Shown: piece after piece, positions 31,924-40,708 of the stretch
Layout of the letters: each line of letters opens with the position of its first letter
Numbering within the stretch: the stretch's first letter is position 1
Source: Niveispirillum sp.
Lineage (GTDB): Bacteria; Pseudomonadota; Alphaproteobacteria; Azospirillales; Azospirillaceae
Direction: 5' to 3'
NCBI RefSeq assembly: GCF_017996735.1
Contig: NZ_JAGOGJ010000011.1
Span: 22,378-86,377 of the forward strand
Length of the DNA: 64,000 nucleotides
Notes under the pieces: model-generated
What the model was told of the DNA's origin: nothing
Database searches by the model: none
Seen by the model: the letters and a program-made list of their open reading frames with translations, nothing else
Position numbers and translations under genes: made by a program

Positions 31924-31950
31924 GAATCCGGTCCGGCGGCGACCGGATTC
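31924..31950 (+). terminator. Hairpin terminator after the ATPase-USP operon
   Basis: GAATCCGGTC (31924-31933) pairs with GACCGGATTC (31941-31950) across 7 bases, 16 bases after the USP stop. The following ATAATTCCTTT is A/T-rich though not a pure T-run, so an intrinsic terminator is likely. Confidence 0.6.
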
Positions 31951-32021
31951 ATAATTCCTTTGCAAGCACCGGCGCAGGATGGCTCATCATTCGGGAAAGC
32001 CAGCCACACCGGGGGACAGGC

Positions 32022-33308
32022 GTGGGCGAACACCGTCCGCTATTTAAGGTGACACAGGAACAGCTCGACGCTTTGCTGAAGCGGCACGAGATGTTCCGTA
32101 ACGCCCGCATGGGCGGTGCCCGCGCGGTCCTGACCAATTACGACCTGACGGGGCTGAACCTGGCAGGCCGCGATCTGGCCCATGCCGACCTGACAGGCTG
32201 TGTCCTGCGCCGCGCCAATCTGGCGGGGGCCACGCTGGATTGCTGCACCCTGTTCGCCGCCGACCTGCGGGAGGCGAACCTGAACGGCGCCTCGCTGGTA
32301 AAAGTGGATTTGCGCGGCGCCAGCCTGCGCGGGGCCGACCTGACGGGCGCCAATCTGGTCAGCGCCGATCTGCGCGATGGGTCGCTGGCCGAACGGGGCG
32401 CCGATGGCAGCCTGAAGATCCTTGTCGTGGAAAGCGATGCCAGCCCGGCCGACATGCAGGGGGCCAAGCTGGCCAACGCCAACCTGTCCCAGGCCAAGCT
32501 GTCGGGCGCCATCGCCCAGCACACGGATTTCACCGATGCGGTGATGCGCGGCACCAAGCTGGTGCGGGCCAACCTGCGCAACGCCACCCTGGACGGCGCC
32601 ATTCTGGAAGGGGCCGACATGTCGGGCGCCGATGTGCGCGGCGCCAGCCTGAAAGGGGCGGTACTGACCGGCGCCGTCCTGATGCTGACGGAGATGGCCG
32701 GTGCCGACATGGCGGGCGCCCTGACCGATAAACCCGCCGGCAAACCCGCCAGCGCCCTGCCCCTTCCGTTGGAAGAGATGCTGAAGCTGCATGCCGAATG
32801 GGTGGGCACGGCGGGCCAGGGCGGATTGGCGCTGGACCTGACCGGATACGACCTGCGGCACGAAACCTGTCTGACCCATGCCTGCCTGACCCGTCTGCAT
32901 GCGCCGGGCGTCATCCTGTATGGCGTGGATCTGTCCCGCGCCCAGATACAGGTGGGAACCCTGCGGGGGGCGGACCTGCGCGGGGCCAACCTGTCGGGTT
33001 GCGACCTGCGCGGCATCAATCTGGCCGAGGCACAGTTGGGCAATGCCAACCTGTCGGAAGCCAACCTGGGCTATCTGAAAATCGATGCCAACCGCTTCGT
33101 CTGTTCCGACCTCTCGGGCGCCAGACTGCGCTATGCCAACCTGTCGGGCGCGCGGCTGGTGAAGGCGGATTTCAGTGGTGCCGACCTGTCTTTCGCCAAC
33201 CTGCTGCTGGCCGACATGAAAGAGACAGACCTGACGGGCACCCGCCTGACGGGCACCAAAATGAAGCGGGAGCAGTTGGCGGAGGTTATCGGGGTGAAGC
33301 TCCCATAA
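32022..33308 (+). CDS. Pentapeptide-repeat protein with an internally duplicated architecture
   Basis: 428 aa from a GTG at 32022. Three blocks of A(D/N)LXX pentapeptide repeats fold as a right-handed quadrilateral helix: about residues 42-125, 145-235 and 280-420. Two similar helical headers precede repeat blocks: LDALLKRHEMFRNARMGG (15-32) leading into TNYDL, and LEEMLKLHAEWVGTAGQGG (about 248-266) leading into TGYDL. The protein is therefore two copies of a header-plus-repeats unit. There is no signal peptide, so it is cytoplasmic. Some pentapeptide proteins mimic DNA and bind gyrase; nothing here proves that. It ends 48 bases before mutL. Confidence 0.85.
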   Translation: MGEHRPLFKVTQEQLDALLKRHEMFRNARMGGARAVLTNYDLTGLNLAGRDLAHADLTGCVLRRANLAGATLDCCTLFAADLREANLNGASLVKVDLRGASLRGADLTGANLVSADLRDGSLAERGADGSLKILVVESDASPADMQGAKLANANLSQAKLSGAIAQHTDFTDAVMRGTKLVRANLRNATLDGAILEGADMSGADVRGASLKGAVLTGAVLMLTEMAGADMAGALTDKPAGKPASALPLPLEEMLKLHAEWVGTAGQGGLALDLTGYDLRHETCLTHACLTRLHAPGVILYGVDLSRAQIQVGTLRGADLRGANLSGCDLRGINLAEAQLGNANLSEANLGYLKIDANRFVCSDLSGARLRYANLSGARLVKADFSGADLSFANLLLADMKETDLTGTRLTGTKMKREQLAEVIGVKLP

Positions 33309-33356
33309 CTTGTGGCCGTCTTGGCACCGGCCCCCCATCGGTGCTATGACCACCCC

Positions 33357-35222
33357 ATGCCGACCATCCGCCGCCTTCCCGATAATCTCGTCAACCAGAT
33401 CGCCGCCGGTGAGGTGGTGGAGCGTCCCGCCGCCGCCGTGAAGGAGCTGGTGGAGAACGCGCTGGATGCCGGGGCCCGGCGCATCGACGTCACCCTGCGC
33501 GATGGCGGCAAGGCGCTGCTGTCCGTGTCCGACGATGGCTGCGGCATGGACCCGGAGCAACTGGCGCTCGCCGTCGAACGGCATGCCACGTCAAAGCTGC
33601 CCGACGGCGACCTGACCGACATCCGCACCCTGGGTTTCCGGGGGGAGGCACTGCCCAGCATCGGCGCCGTCAGCCGCCTGACCATCACCAGCCGCACGGA
33701 AGCCGCCGACCATGCCAGCGCCATTCTGGTAGAGGGCGGCGCGGTGCATCCGGTCGGGCCGGCGCCGGGCGGCCTGGGAACACGGGTGGAGGTGCGGGAC
33801 CTGTTCTTCGCCACGCCGGCCCGTCTGAAATTCCTGAAAAGCAGCCGCAGCGAAAGTCAGCATGCCGTCGATGTGGTGGAACGGCTGGCCATGGCCCATC
33901 CCCATGTCGCCTTCACGGTGACGGATGAAGGACGCACACCCGTCCGCCTGACGGCAAGCTCAGGCGAGGAGGAAGCCGCCCGCCTGGGCCGGCTGGGCGC
34001 CGTCCTGGGGCGCGAGTTCCAGGAGAATGCCATTCCGGTGAATGCCGAGCGGGCCGGGGTGCGGCTGGTCGGGCATATCGGCCTGCCCACCTTCAACAAG
34101 CCGACGGCGGCCGGGCAGTATCTGTTCGTCAATGGCCGCCCCGTAAAAGACCGGTTGATGGTCGGGGCCGTGCGCGGCGCCTATGCCGATTTCCTGGCCC
34201 GCGACCGGCATCCGGTGCTGGCCCTGTTCCTGTCGCTGGACCCGCATGATGTGGATGTGAACGTGCATCCGGCCAAGACGGAGGTGCGGTTCCGCGATCA
34301 GGCCCTGATCCGGGGCCTGATCGTGGGCGCCCTGAAACATGCGCTGGCCGCCGCCGGCCATCGGGCCAGCACCACCGTCGCCGCCGATACGCTGGCCAGC
34401 CTGACGCCGCGCGTGGCGCCACAGACCGGATTTTTCTGGGAACCACAACGCCCGGCCGCCGCCCCACCGCCCTATGCCCAGACCCACCACGCGCCGCCGC
34501 CGGTGAACCGGGAGATGGCAGAGGCGGCCTGGCGGTTCCAGGCGCCGCAGCCCGCCACAGCCCCGGTACCGGCCGCCGCCGATTTCGCCCCGGCCGCGCG
34601 CGCGGAATCCGCCGAAAGCCTGGAAGCCACGCCGGCCCATTTCCCCCTGGGTGCCGCGCGGGCGCAGTTGCACGCCACCTATATCGTGGCGCAGACCGAC
34701 AATGGCATCGTCATCGTGGACCAGCACGCGGCCCATGAACGGCTGGTCTATGAACGCATGAAGAAGGAGATGCTGGGCGGTGGCGTGAAGCGTCAGATCC
34801 TGCTGATCCCGGAGGTGGTGGAACTAGACCCCGCCGATGCGGAGCGGGTGGGCGAACGCGCCGACGAACTGGCGGAGATGGGGCTGGTGCTGGAAAGCTT
34901 CGGATCGGGCGCCATTGTGGTGCGGGAGGTGCCGGCCATGTTGGGCGTGCGTGCCGATGTGCGCGGCCTGATCAAGGATATCGCCGACGAACTGGCGGAA
35001 ATGGGTGATGCCCACGCGCTGAAGGAAAAGCTGGACACCATATGTTCGCGCATGGCCTGCCATGGCAGCGTGCGGGCCGGCCGGCCCATGAATGTGGATG
35101 AAATGAACGCCCTGCTGCGCCAGATGGAGGCCACGCCCCATTCCGGCCAGTGCAACCATGGCCGCCCCACCTATGTGGAGCTGAAACTGGGCGATATCGA
35201 GCGGCTGTTCGGCCGGCGGTAA
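33357..35222 (+). CDS. mutL: DNA mismatch repair protein MutL (endonuclease type)
   Basis: 621 aa from the ATG at 33357. The N-terminal GHKL ATPase has [20 protein letters not shown] with its catalytic Glu, then VSDDGCGMD and [16 protein letters not shown]. The transducer domain follows, then a Pro/Ala-rich linker (about 345-430). The C-terminal domain contains [12 protein letters not shown] (about residue 455), an exact match to the DQHA(X)2E(X)4E endonuclease motif, plus ACHGSVRAG and [11 protein letters not shown] metal-site motifs. It should therefore nick DNA itself, as in bacteria without MutH. Confidence 0.97.
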   Translation: MPTIRRLPDNLVNQIAAGEVVERPAAAVKELVENALDAGARRIDVTLRDGGKALLSVSDDGCGMDPEQLALAVERHATSKLPDGDLTDIRTLGFRGEALPSIGAVSRLTITSRTEAADHASAILVEGGAVHPVGPAPGGLGTRVEVRDLFFATPARLKFLKSSRSESQHAVDVVERLAMAHPHVAFTVTDEGRTPVRLTASSGEEEAARLGRLGAVLGREFQENAIPVNAERAGVRLVGHIGLPTFNKPTAAGQYLFVNGRPVKDRLMVGAVRGAYADFLARDRHPVLALFLSLDPHDVDVNVHPAKTEVRFRDQALIRGLIVGALKHALAAAGHRASTTVAADTLASLTPRVAPQTGFFWEPQRPAAAPPPYAQTHHAPPPVNREMAEAAWRFQAPQPATAPVPAAADFAPAARAESAESLEATPAHFPLGAARAQLHATYIVAQTDNGIVIVDQHAAHERLVYERMKKEMLGGGVKRQILLIPEVVELDPADAERVGERADELAEMGLVLESFGSGAIVVREVPAMLGVRADVRGLIKDIADELAEMGDAHALKEKLDTICSRMACHGSVRAGRPMNVDEMNALLRQMEATPHSGQCNHGRPTYVELKLGDIERLFGRR

Positions 35223-35275
35223 TCCCCCACTGGGCAGATTTTTCCCTGTAAAAACCGGCATATGGCTTGCTTATC

Positions 35276-35301
35276 CCCTCCCGTCCTTTTTACCGGGAGG
35301 G
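35276..35301 (+). promoter_or_regulatory. Hairpin that sequesters the ribosome-binding site of the next gene
   Basis: CCCTCCCG (35276-35283) is exactly complementary to CGGGAGGG (35294-35301), which is the only Shine-Dalgarno for the ATG at 35308 (6 bases away). The 10-base loop is T-rich. It could act as an RNA switch or thermosensor-like lock, or serve as the mutL 3' hairpin. Confidence 0.5.
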
Positions 35302-35307
35302 TCTGAG

Positions 35308-35691
35308 ATGCATGACCGATTACAGCGCCCAACAGCCGCCAAATCACCGGCTGGCTTGATGCGAACCAAGGAAAGCAAGCCAGCCGGCAGCTTTGACGGG
35401 TTGCCAGCCGGGCTGCGGCTGCTGGATGACGCCAAGAGCAATGTCGGCCTGGCGGAAATTCTTGCCGCCCTGACGGCAGAACCTGCCCAACCCGACATGC
35501 GCCTGCGTGAGGTGGAGGACAGCATCCGCCGTCACTGGGCCGTGCTGCGCAATCTGGTGCGCGAACATGCCGAACTGACCCGCGCCGCCATGGATGCGGC
35601 CGACAAGGGCGCGTCCCTGCGCAGCGACCGGCCCCTGCCCAAGGTGGCGATGTTCACCCCGCCATCGCGCGGGATCGTCGCGGCGGAATGA
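35308..35691 (+). CDS. Hypothetical protein
   Basis: 127 aa, not recognised. It has a basic, probably disordered N-terminus (residues 1-35), a helical middle (LRLLDDAKSNVGLAEILAAL, then DMRLREVEDSIRRHWAVLRNLV and EHAELTRAAMDAADKG) and a short tail. No membrane segment. Coding is supported by a strong, well-placed ribosome-binding site GGGAGGG at 35295-35301, which lies inside a hairpin. Position after mutL suggests nothing specific. Confidence 0.6.
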   Translation: MHDRLQRPTAAKSPAGLMRTKESKPAGSFDGLPAGLRLLDDAKSNVGLAEILAALTAEPAQPDMRLREVEDSIRRHWAVLRNLVREHAELTRAAMDAADKGASLRSDRPLPKVAMFTPPSRGIVAAE

Positions 35692-35845
35692 CCCTGTGAC
35701 AAGCTTCCGGTGTGGGGGCGGGCCACGGCAAATCCGCCGGCCCGCCCCGCCACCGCCCGGCGCTTGACCGGCTTTCGCCGCAATCTGCCACCATCTTGAC
35801 TGCCATGGACGCCGCAAGGCGCCTGATGACGACAAGGTGGCAGCG

Positions 35846-36205
35846 ATGAGTGTGACGATGAAAATCCTGGTCCTGTCCAGCCTGGCGGCCCTGCTTGGGG
35901 CCTGTGCCGGTCTGTGGGACCTGACCGCCGATACGCTGGGCGTCACGCTGATCATGCTGGCCGCCTCGGCTTTTCTGCTGGCCTTGTTCCTGCCGCGTCT
36001 GGCCGCGTTGGGCGTGCTGGGGTTGGCCCTGGGTGTGCTGCTGGCCCATCTGATGGCCTATCCGCCGCCGGGCAGTTCCCTGCCCGTGCTGGAACGCGGC
36101 CTGATCGCGGCTGCCGTCGCCCTGCTGCCCGCCGCCGCCGGTGCCCTGGCCGGCATCCTGGCCGCCCGTGCCGCCGCAGGCCTGGGCTGGCGCAGCGTGG
36201 AATGA
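35846..36205 (+). CDS. Small integral membrane protein, hypothetical
   Basis: 119 aa from the ATG at 35846 (AAGG 8 bases upstream); a GTG at 35837 and an ATG at 35858 are alternatives. Four hydrophobic segments cover most of the protein (ILVLSSLAALLGACAGLW, TLIMLAASAFLLALFLP, LAALGVLGLALGVLLAHLMA, LIAAAVALLPAAAGALAGIL). The early LLGAC could be read as a lipobox, but the residues after it are hydrophobic, so a membrane protein is preferred. Function unknown. Confidence 0.6.
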   Translation: MSVTMKILVLSSLAALLGACAGLWDLTADTLGVTLIMLAASAFLLALFLPRLAALGVLGLALGVLLAHLMAYPPPGSSLPVLERGLIAAAVALLPAAAGALAGILAARAAAGLGWRSVE

Positions 36206-36216
36206 TCCTTAGATCC

Positions 36217-37197
36217 TTACCCGTTACGGGCCACCAGCCCGGGACGCAGCCCTGCCAGCCCCACATTCAACGGCCCGCCCAGCGCCCCGCACTGCCCCTC
36301 ACAGGCGCTGACCTCTGACAGGATCCAGTCCCGGAAAGCCTTTATCTTCGGCTCGTCCACCCGGCGTTGTGAACAGACCAGCCAATAGGACCGGTCCGTC
36401 ACCAGGATCAGGTCGGGGAACGGCACCACCAGCCGCCCGGACGCGATATCCGCCGCGAAGAAGGCGGGGCAGACCAGGGCCACGCCCTGCCCCATCACCG
36501 CCGCCTGCCCCGTGATCGACTGCATGTCATATTGCGGGCCGCTGCGCATGCCGTCCACGGCCACGCCCGCCAGGGCGAACCATTGGTGCCAGTAGCGGAT
36601 ATCCTCCATGTGGTTGTAATCCAGCAGCGGCAGGCGGGCCAGGTCCGAGGGATGGCGGATGCCGCCCATGCGTTCGGCCAGAATGGGGCTGATCACCGGC
36701 GTCAGCCTGTATTCGACCAGCCGTTCAGCCACGGTGCCCGGCCATTGCCCCAGCCCCGACCGGATGGCCACGTCGAACTGATGCGTCAGATCGCCCAAAC
36801 TCACCGAACTGTCCAGTCGCACGGCCAGATCGGGCCGCCGCAACTGGAAATGCCCCAGGCGCGGCACCAGCCAGTGCGAGGCGAAAGTGGGCAAGGTCGT
36901 CACCGACAGCACCTTGTCCTCCGCCGCGTCGGTCAGCTTATGCATGGTGGCGCGGATGCGGTCGAACGCATCCTCCACCGCGCCCTGCATCTCCAGACCG
37001 GCGGGCGTCAGTTCCAGCCGGCGTGTCAGGCGGCGGAACAGGTCACGGCCAATATGCTCCTCCAACTGCCGGATCTGATAGGACACCGCCGCCTGCGTGA
37101 CGGCCAGTTCATCCGCCGCCTTGGTGAAGGACAGGTGCCGTGCCGCTGATTCAAAGGCACGCAGGGCGTTCAGCGGGGGCAGTCGCTTGTCCATCAC
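36217..37197 (-). CDS. LysR-family transcriptional regulator (GcvA-like)
   Basis: 326 aa. The N-terminal winged helix-turn-helix is textbook: LPPLNALRAFESAARHLSFT, KAADELAVTQAAVSYQIRQL, then EEHIGRDLFRRLTRRLELT. The C-terminal effector-binding domain follows from about residue 95. The opening PPLNALRAFE and the RHLSFTKAA stretch are typical of the GcvA/AmpR branch. Two Met codons open the frame (37197 and 37194). It is divergent from a small gene at 37330, which may be its target. Confidence 0.92.
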   Translation of the reverse strand: MMDKRLPPLNALRAFESAARHLSFTKAADELAVTQAAVSYQIRQLEEHIGRDLFRRLTRRLELTPAGLEMQGAVEDAFDRIRATMHKLTDAAEDKVLSVTTLPTFASHWLVPRLGHFQLRRPDLAVRLDSSVSLGDLTHQFDVAIRSGLGQWPGTVAERLVEYRLTPVISPILAERMGGIRHPSDLARLPLLDYNHMEDIRYWHQWFALAGVAVDGMRSGPQYDMQSITGQAAVMGQGVALVCPAFFAADIASGRLVVPFPDLILVTDRSYWLVCSQRRVDEPKIKAFRDWILSEVSACEGQCGALGGPLNVGLAGLRPGLVARNG

Positions 37198-37205
37198 GGG
37201 GCCTC

Positions 37206-37228
37206 ATGCACAAATTCATTTTTTGCAT
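37206..37228. promoter_or_regulatory. Possible LysR operator in the divergent region
   Basis: ATGCA (37206-37210) and TGCAT (37224-37228) form a dyad around an A/T-rich 13-base spacer, just upstream of the LysR start. LysR-type sites are dyads of this size with T and A at the borders. Suggestive only. Confidence 0.35.
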
Positions 37229-37329
37229 CCTATCGGGATTACTCGTTTGTCGTCCAGGCCGGAATAGGGAGATAAAGGGCACAACAAAGGCGTCCACTCT
37301 CCCCGGCGGTTCGGAAAGGAACCCAGATA

Positions 37330-37536
37330 ATGCAAAAGCTGAATTTCGCCCATGGGGCCGCGACGCGGCCGCAAACCCTGACGCTCGCCCCCACGACCCC
37401 GCCCTCGCGCCGGACCACTGCCCTGTCGGCCCTGGCCGGACAGTTGCAGGTGGTGCTGACCGAACTGCTGGCCGGCGAAAGCTATCGCCACGGCATCCCG
37501 CCACAGTTGAAGCGGGATGTCGGTTATTGGGGATGA
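37330..37536 (+). CDS. Small protein, possibly DUF1127-like
   Basis: 68 aa with a good ribosome-binding site (GGAAAGGAA about 8 bases upstream) and a strong terminator soon after the stop. The C-terminal half, LSALAGQLQVVLTELLAGES then IPPQLKRDVGYWG, loosely recalls the helix-plus-RDIG ending of DUF1127 proteins, which act in RNA or phosphate physiology in alphaproteobacteria. The first 30 residues are Thr/Pro/Arg-rich. The family link is tentative. Confidence 0.5.
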   Translation: MQKLNFAHGAATRPQTLTLAPTTPPSRRTTALSALAGQLQVVLTELLAGESYRHGIPPQLKRDVGYWG

Positions 37537-37550
37537 AGGGCAACAAAGCA

Positions 37551-37588
37551 AAAAGGGGGGTGACGGCACGAACCGTCACCCCCCTTTT
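37551..37588. terminator. Bidirectional intrinsic terminator
   Basis: A 16-bp perfect stem (37551-37566 with 37573-37588) with a 6-base loop, framed by AAAA on the left and TTTT on the right. It serves the small rightward gene ending at 37536 and the leftward ppc ending at 37613. Confidence 0.93.
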
Positions 37589-37612
37589 GTCTGTGCCGCC
37601 ATCCGGATCGGA

Positions 37613-40600
37613 TCAGCCGAAGAAGCCGATCCGCTGGGTCAGGGCATTGCTGGTACGGCGGATCAGTTCATAGAGCGAGGCGATGGGCCGGAAGATGTTC
37701 TGGTTCTCCTGGCTGTAATCCTGGCTTTCGTCACTGACATAGGTCGCGACCTCTCCGAACCCTTCATCCAGGGTCACGTCGGTGCGGGCCGGGAAGATGC
37801 GGGCCAACTGTTCCAGGGCCCAGGGCACATCCAGATGCATCAGGCGCGTCACCAGCCGCTGGTTGGTGATGGAATGCTGGCTGGAGAATTCGGGGATATG
37901 GACGGCCAGACGATAGACCTGATGGATCAGCGACAGGCGCACGGCATGGATCAGCGACAGGTGCCGGTCCAGTTCAGGGTTCGGCCGGGGTGCGGCCCCC
38001 GCCCTTTCCAGATTCTGCCGCAACACGCCGTAATCGCGATACAGCTTGCGGAAGATGCGGACCAGACGGGCCTGGGTCGGCGTTTCTTCCAGCACACCCG
38101 CGATGCGCCGCATATCGTCGGCTTCCATCGGGTTTTCGGCACGCGCCGCCCGGGTCAGCCAATGGCCAGGGTCCAGCGTGTCGACATAGGCCTTCAGCGC
38201 ATCGGGGCAGCTCACGGCCGCACCATAGACGACGATGCCGATCAGTTCGCGGAAACGGGGTGACGTGGCGTACAGCGTGCGGAACTGCTCGGGATCGCGG
38301 TCGATGGCCTCTCCCACGCCCGACAGGACGTTGGCCGGCAGGCCCATCTGCAACAGCACGGCATTGTGCGGAATGGCGCGGAACTGCCCGGCCATGACGC
38401 GGGCGGCCGGGTCCGGCGCACTGTCATGCTGGCGCTTGATGGCGCGGCTGCCGCTGGGGAACAACAGGTTGGTGCCGAACGCGGCCAGCAGCTCACCATA
38501 GTTCGGGTCTTCGACCAGACCGACCTGGAAGGTCTTCACGGTGGTGAAGAACTCCCGGATATAGTCGCCCTTGGCATAGAAAACATCATGATCCAGGTCC
38601 GGCTTGGCGGTCCCGATCATATATTCCAGGATGCGGGTGACCACGGCCAGCGCCGAGGCCGGCGTCACGAAATAGGTGTAGCCATCGCCACCCTGGAAGC
38701 TGACTTCCTGCTTCAGGTCGATATTGTGCTTGGCGGCAAAGGCCAGAGTGGCCGGCGGGCTGACATAGGCCAGGCGGTTATGCAGGCCGGCCGGGTGACC
38801 GCCACGGCCGATACTTTCACCATGCGTGTCGAAGATCACCAGTTGCACATTGTTCAGCGCATGGCGGGTGAACAGGCGCAGCACGCGCAGGCGCAGGCGC
38901 TCGATCGACGCGCTGGCCGGCGTCTGGCCCAGATAACGGCCGGCATCGGAATAGCCGGTCTGGATGCACAAGCGGCCGCGCTTTTGCACATAGGTGCGGT
39001 AATGCGGATTTTCCAGCAATTGTTCGATGATGCGGCTGCCGGTTTCCAGCGCCTTTTCCGTTTCGAACAGCGGGCTGATATCGACCCGGTCTTCCACCCC
39101 GAACAGCTTGGCGAAATACAGTGCCGACAGGACGGTAAAGGCGCTCTCGCTCTCCGCGATCAGGAACCGGATCGGGGTGCGCGCATCGGAATATTTCAGC
39201 ATCTGCGCCACGACCATGAACAGGCGCTTGGCGCTGGTACGTTCGGCCACGACGGAGCCGAAATTGATGCTGACCGGCTCCACCTTGTCCAGAAGATCGG
39301 TCAGGGTGGACAGGTACGACTGCCGGTAACGCGGATCGTCCGCCGCACTGTCCAGGCCCACGGCCTTGCGGATGGCGTTATGCACCTGGGTGCTGTTCAG
39401 GCGGACATGGGTATGGGCCATGCCCAGGCCAAAGGTGGCCAGTTCGGCGCGAAGCACGGCCAGTTGTTCCACCGTGGCCAGCGCGTTCTCCCCCTCGATG
39501 GCGGCGGACAGGCGGATACCCCGGTTCACGAATTCGATTGCTTCCGACGCGTCGACCAGACGCAGCGGCAGCCCCTCATGCATGCGCTTGGCGATGCGGC
39601 GCAGATGGTCGAGGTCCTGCGCCTCCGACCCGCCAAAGGCGGCGATCTCGTCCGTCACCTGATTAAGCGCGAGCGCCAGCCGGCTTTCGATCAGGGCCAG
39701 CGTATGGCGCAGATCCTCCAGCGACGGGGCGCCGGCGCGGATGTCGCGCAGGTTGGACAGGTAGTAGCGCAGTTGCCGCTGCTGCACGATCAGCCGCTTG
39801 TGCAGCGTGTCGGACCAGCGGATGTCGGACCGGCCGTCCAGGTCGTAACCGACCCAGGACGCCACCGTCAGCAGGCGCGGCGTCAGTTCCGTCCAGCGGT
39901 CGGGATAATGTTTGCGACCCACGCGCAGAACGGCGCGGTACAGCGTGCGGATGGCGATCTGGATATTGGCGATGGCGTCCAGCGACAATTCATGTTCGCG
40001 GGCCAGCGACATATCCTCCGGCGCGTGTTCCGCCGTCGCCATCTGCCGGATCAGCGCCTCGCGCGCCTCGGCCGTCAGTACCTTGCCATTCTGGTCACGA
40101 CCGGTGGCCAGACAGGCCATGGTCGTCATCTGCGATCCAGCCAGGTTGAAGGTGGGATGCGCGGTAATAACGATACCGAACACCTCCTTCTCCACCAGCT
40201 TCTGGAAACCTTCGAAGGTCAGCGGGTCACCACCGCTGCCGGCGGCGGCGACATCCAGCAACTCTTCCATGCGGCTGGCATTGGCTTCGGGCGACGACTC
40301 ACCCAAGTAATTGGAGAGACGGGCCGAACGGGCCAGGAAACCCTCGGCCGACAGGTACTGGATCAACTGCTCCAGCGCGCCGGGCGACAATTCGCCCGAT
40401 GCCACGCGGCGGGAGATGTCGAGGGCCAGCAGCATGACGGGATTGGCGAAGGGATCGATCTTGGCTTCGGCGCTGAACCTGTCAAGCTGCCCCATCAGAT
40501 CGGTCGCCAGGGCGCGGACATCCAGGCCCTTGGGCGCTGGAAACCGCGCCTGTTTAGTGGACAGCAATGCTCCCTTGGCCGTGGTAGTGCCCAGGAATTC

Positions 40601-40660
40601 CAGATCGGAGGGGGCGGCGGCTTGGGGCATGGCGGGGTCCAGCGGCATGGGGGCTTCCAT
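37613..40660 (-). CDS. ppc: Divergent phosphoenolpyruvate carboxylase
   Basis: 1015 aa. Overall PEPC layout with recognisable active-site pieces: VITAHPTFNLAGSQ (His168; the usual motif is TAHPTE), VGYDLDGRSDIRW (usual GGDRDGNP), HTHVRLNSTQVHNAI, and DTHGESIGRGGHPAG (about 612-626, the HGRGG-like loop). The canonical C-terminal ending with Asn-Thr-Gly is missing; the protein stops at ALTQRIGFFG. PEPC makes oxaloacetate from PEP and bicarbonate to refill the TCA cycle. The changed motifs make activity or regulation uncertain, although many alphaproteobacteria appear to carry this longer variant. Start 40660; an ATG at 40648 is an alternative. Confidence 0.8.
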   Translation of the reverse strand: MEAPMPLDPAMPQAAAPSDLEFLGTTTAKGALLSTKQARFPAPKGLDVRALATDLMGQLDRFSAEAKIDPFANPVMLLALDISRRVASGELSPGALEQLIQYLSAEGFLARSARLSNYLGESSPEANASRMEELLDVAAAGSGGDPLTFEGFQKLVEKEVFGIVITAHPTFNLAGSQMTTMACLATGRDQNGKVLTAEAREALIRQMATAEHAPEDMSLAREHELSLDAIANIQIAIRTLYRAVLRVGRKHYPDRWTELTPRLLTVASWVGYDLDGRSDIRWSDTLHKRLIVQQRQLRYYLSNLRDIRAGAPSLEDLRHTLALIESRLALALNQVTDEIAAFGGSEAQDLDHLRRIAKRMHEGLPLRLVDASEAIEFVNRGIRLSAAIEGENALATVEQLAVLRAELATFGLGMAHTHVRLNSTQVHNAIRKAVGLDSAADDPRYRQSYLSTLTDLLDKVEPVSINFGSVVAERTSAKRLFMVVAQMLKYSDARTPIRFLIAESESAFTVLSALYFAKLFGVEDRVDISPLFETEKALETGSRIIEQLLENPHYRTYVQKRGRLCIQTGYSDAGRYLGQTPASASIERLRLRVLRLFTRHALNNVQLVIFDTHGESIGRGGHPAGLHNRLAYVSPPATLAFAAKHNIDLKQEVSFQGGDGYTYFVTPASALAVVTRILEYMIGTAKPDLDHDVFYAKGDYIREFFTTVKTFQVGLVEDPNYGELLAAFGTNLLFPSGSRAIKRQHDSAPDPAARVMAGQFRAIPHNAVLLQMGLPANVLSGVGEAIDRDPEQFRTLYATSPRFRELIGIVVYGAAVSCPDALKAYVDTLDPGHWLTRAARAENPMEADDMRRIAGVLEETPTQARLVRIFRKLYRDYGVLRQNLERAGAAPRPNPELDRHLSLIHAVRLSLIHQVYRLAVHIPEFSSQHSITNQRLVTRLMHLDVPWALEQLARIFPARTDVTLDEGFGEVATYVSDESQDYSQENQNIFRPIASLYELIRRTSNALTQRIGFFG

Positions 40661-40708
40661 CTTCAGCGGAAAGGCCGCATTCTATTGCGGCGCAGCGTCG
40701 CAGGGTGC

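Noticed and set aside
32040..33584. Long open frame opposite the pentapeptide-repeat gene
   Set aside because: The repeated GQVGxxQ-like product simply mirrors the repeated A(D/N)LXX codons of the real gene.
35858..36205. Lipoprotein reading of the small membrane protein (LLGAC lipobox)
   Set aside because: The residues after the cysteine are hydrophobic and three more membrane segments follow, so a polytopic membrane protein fits better.
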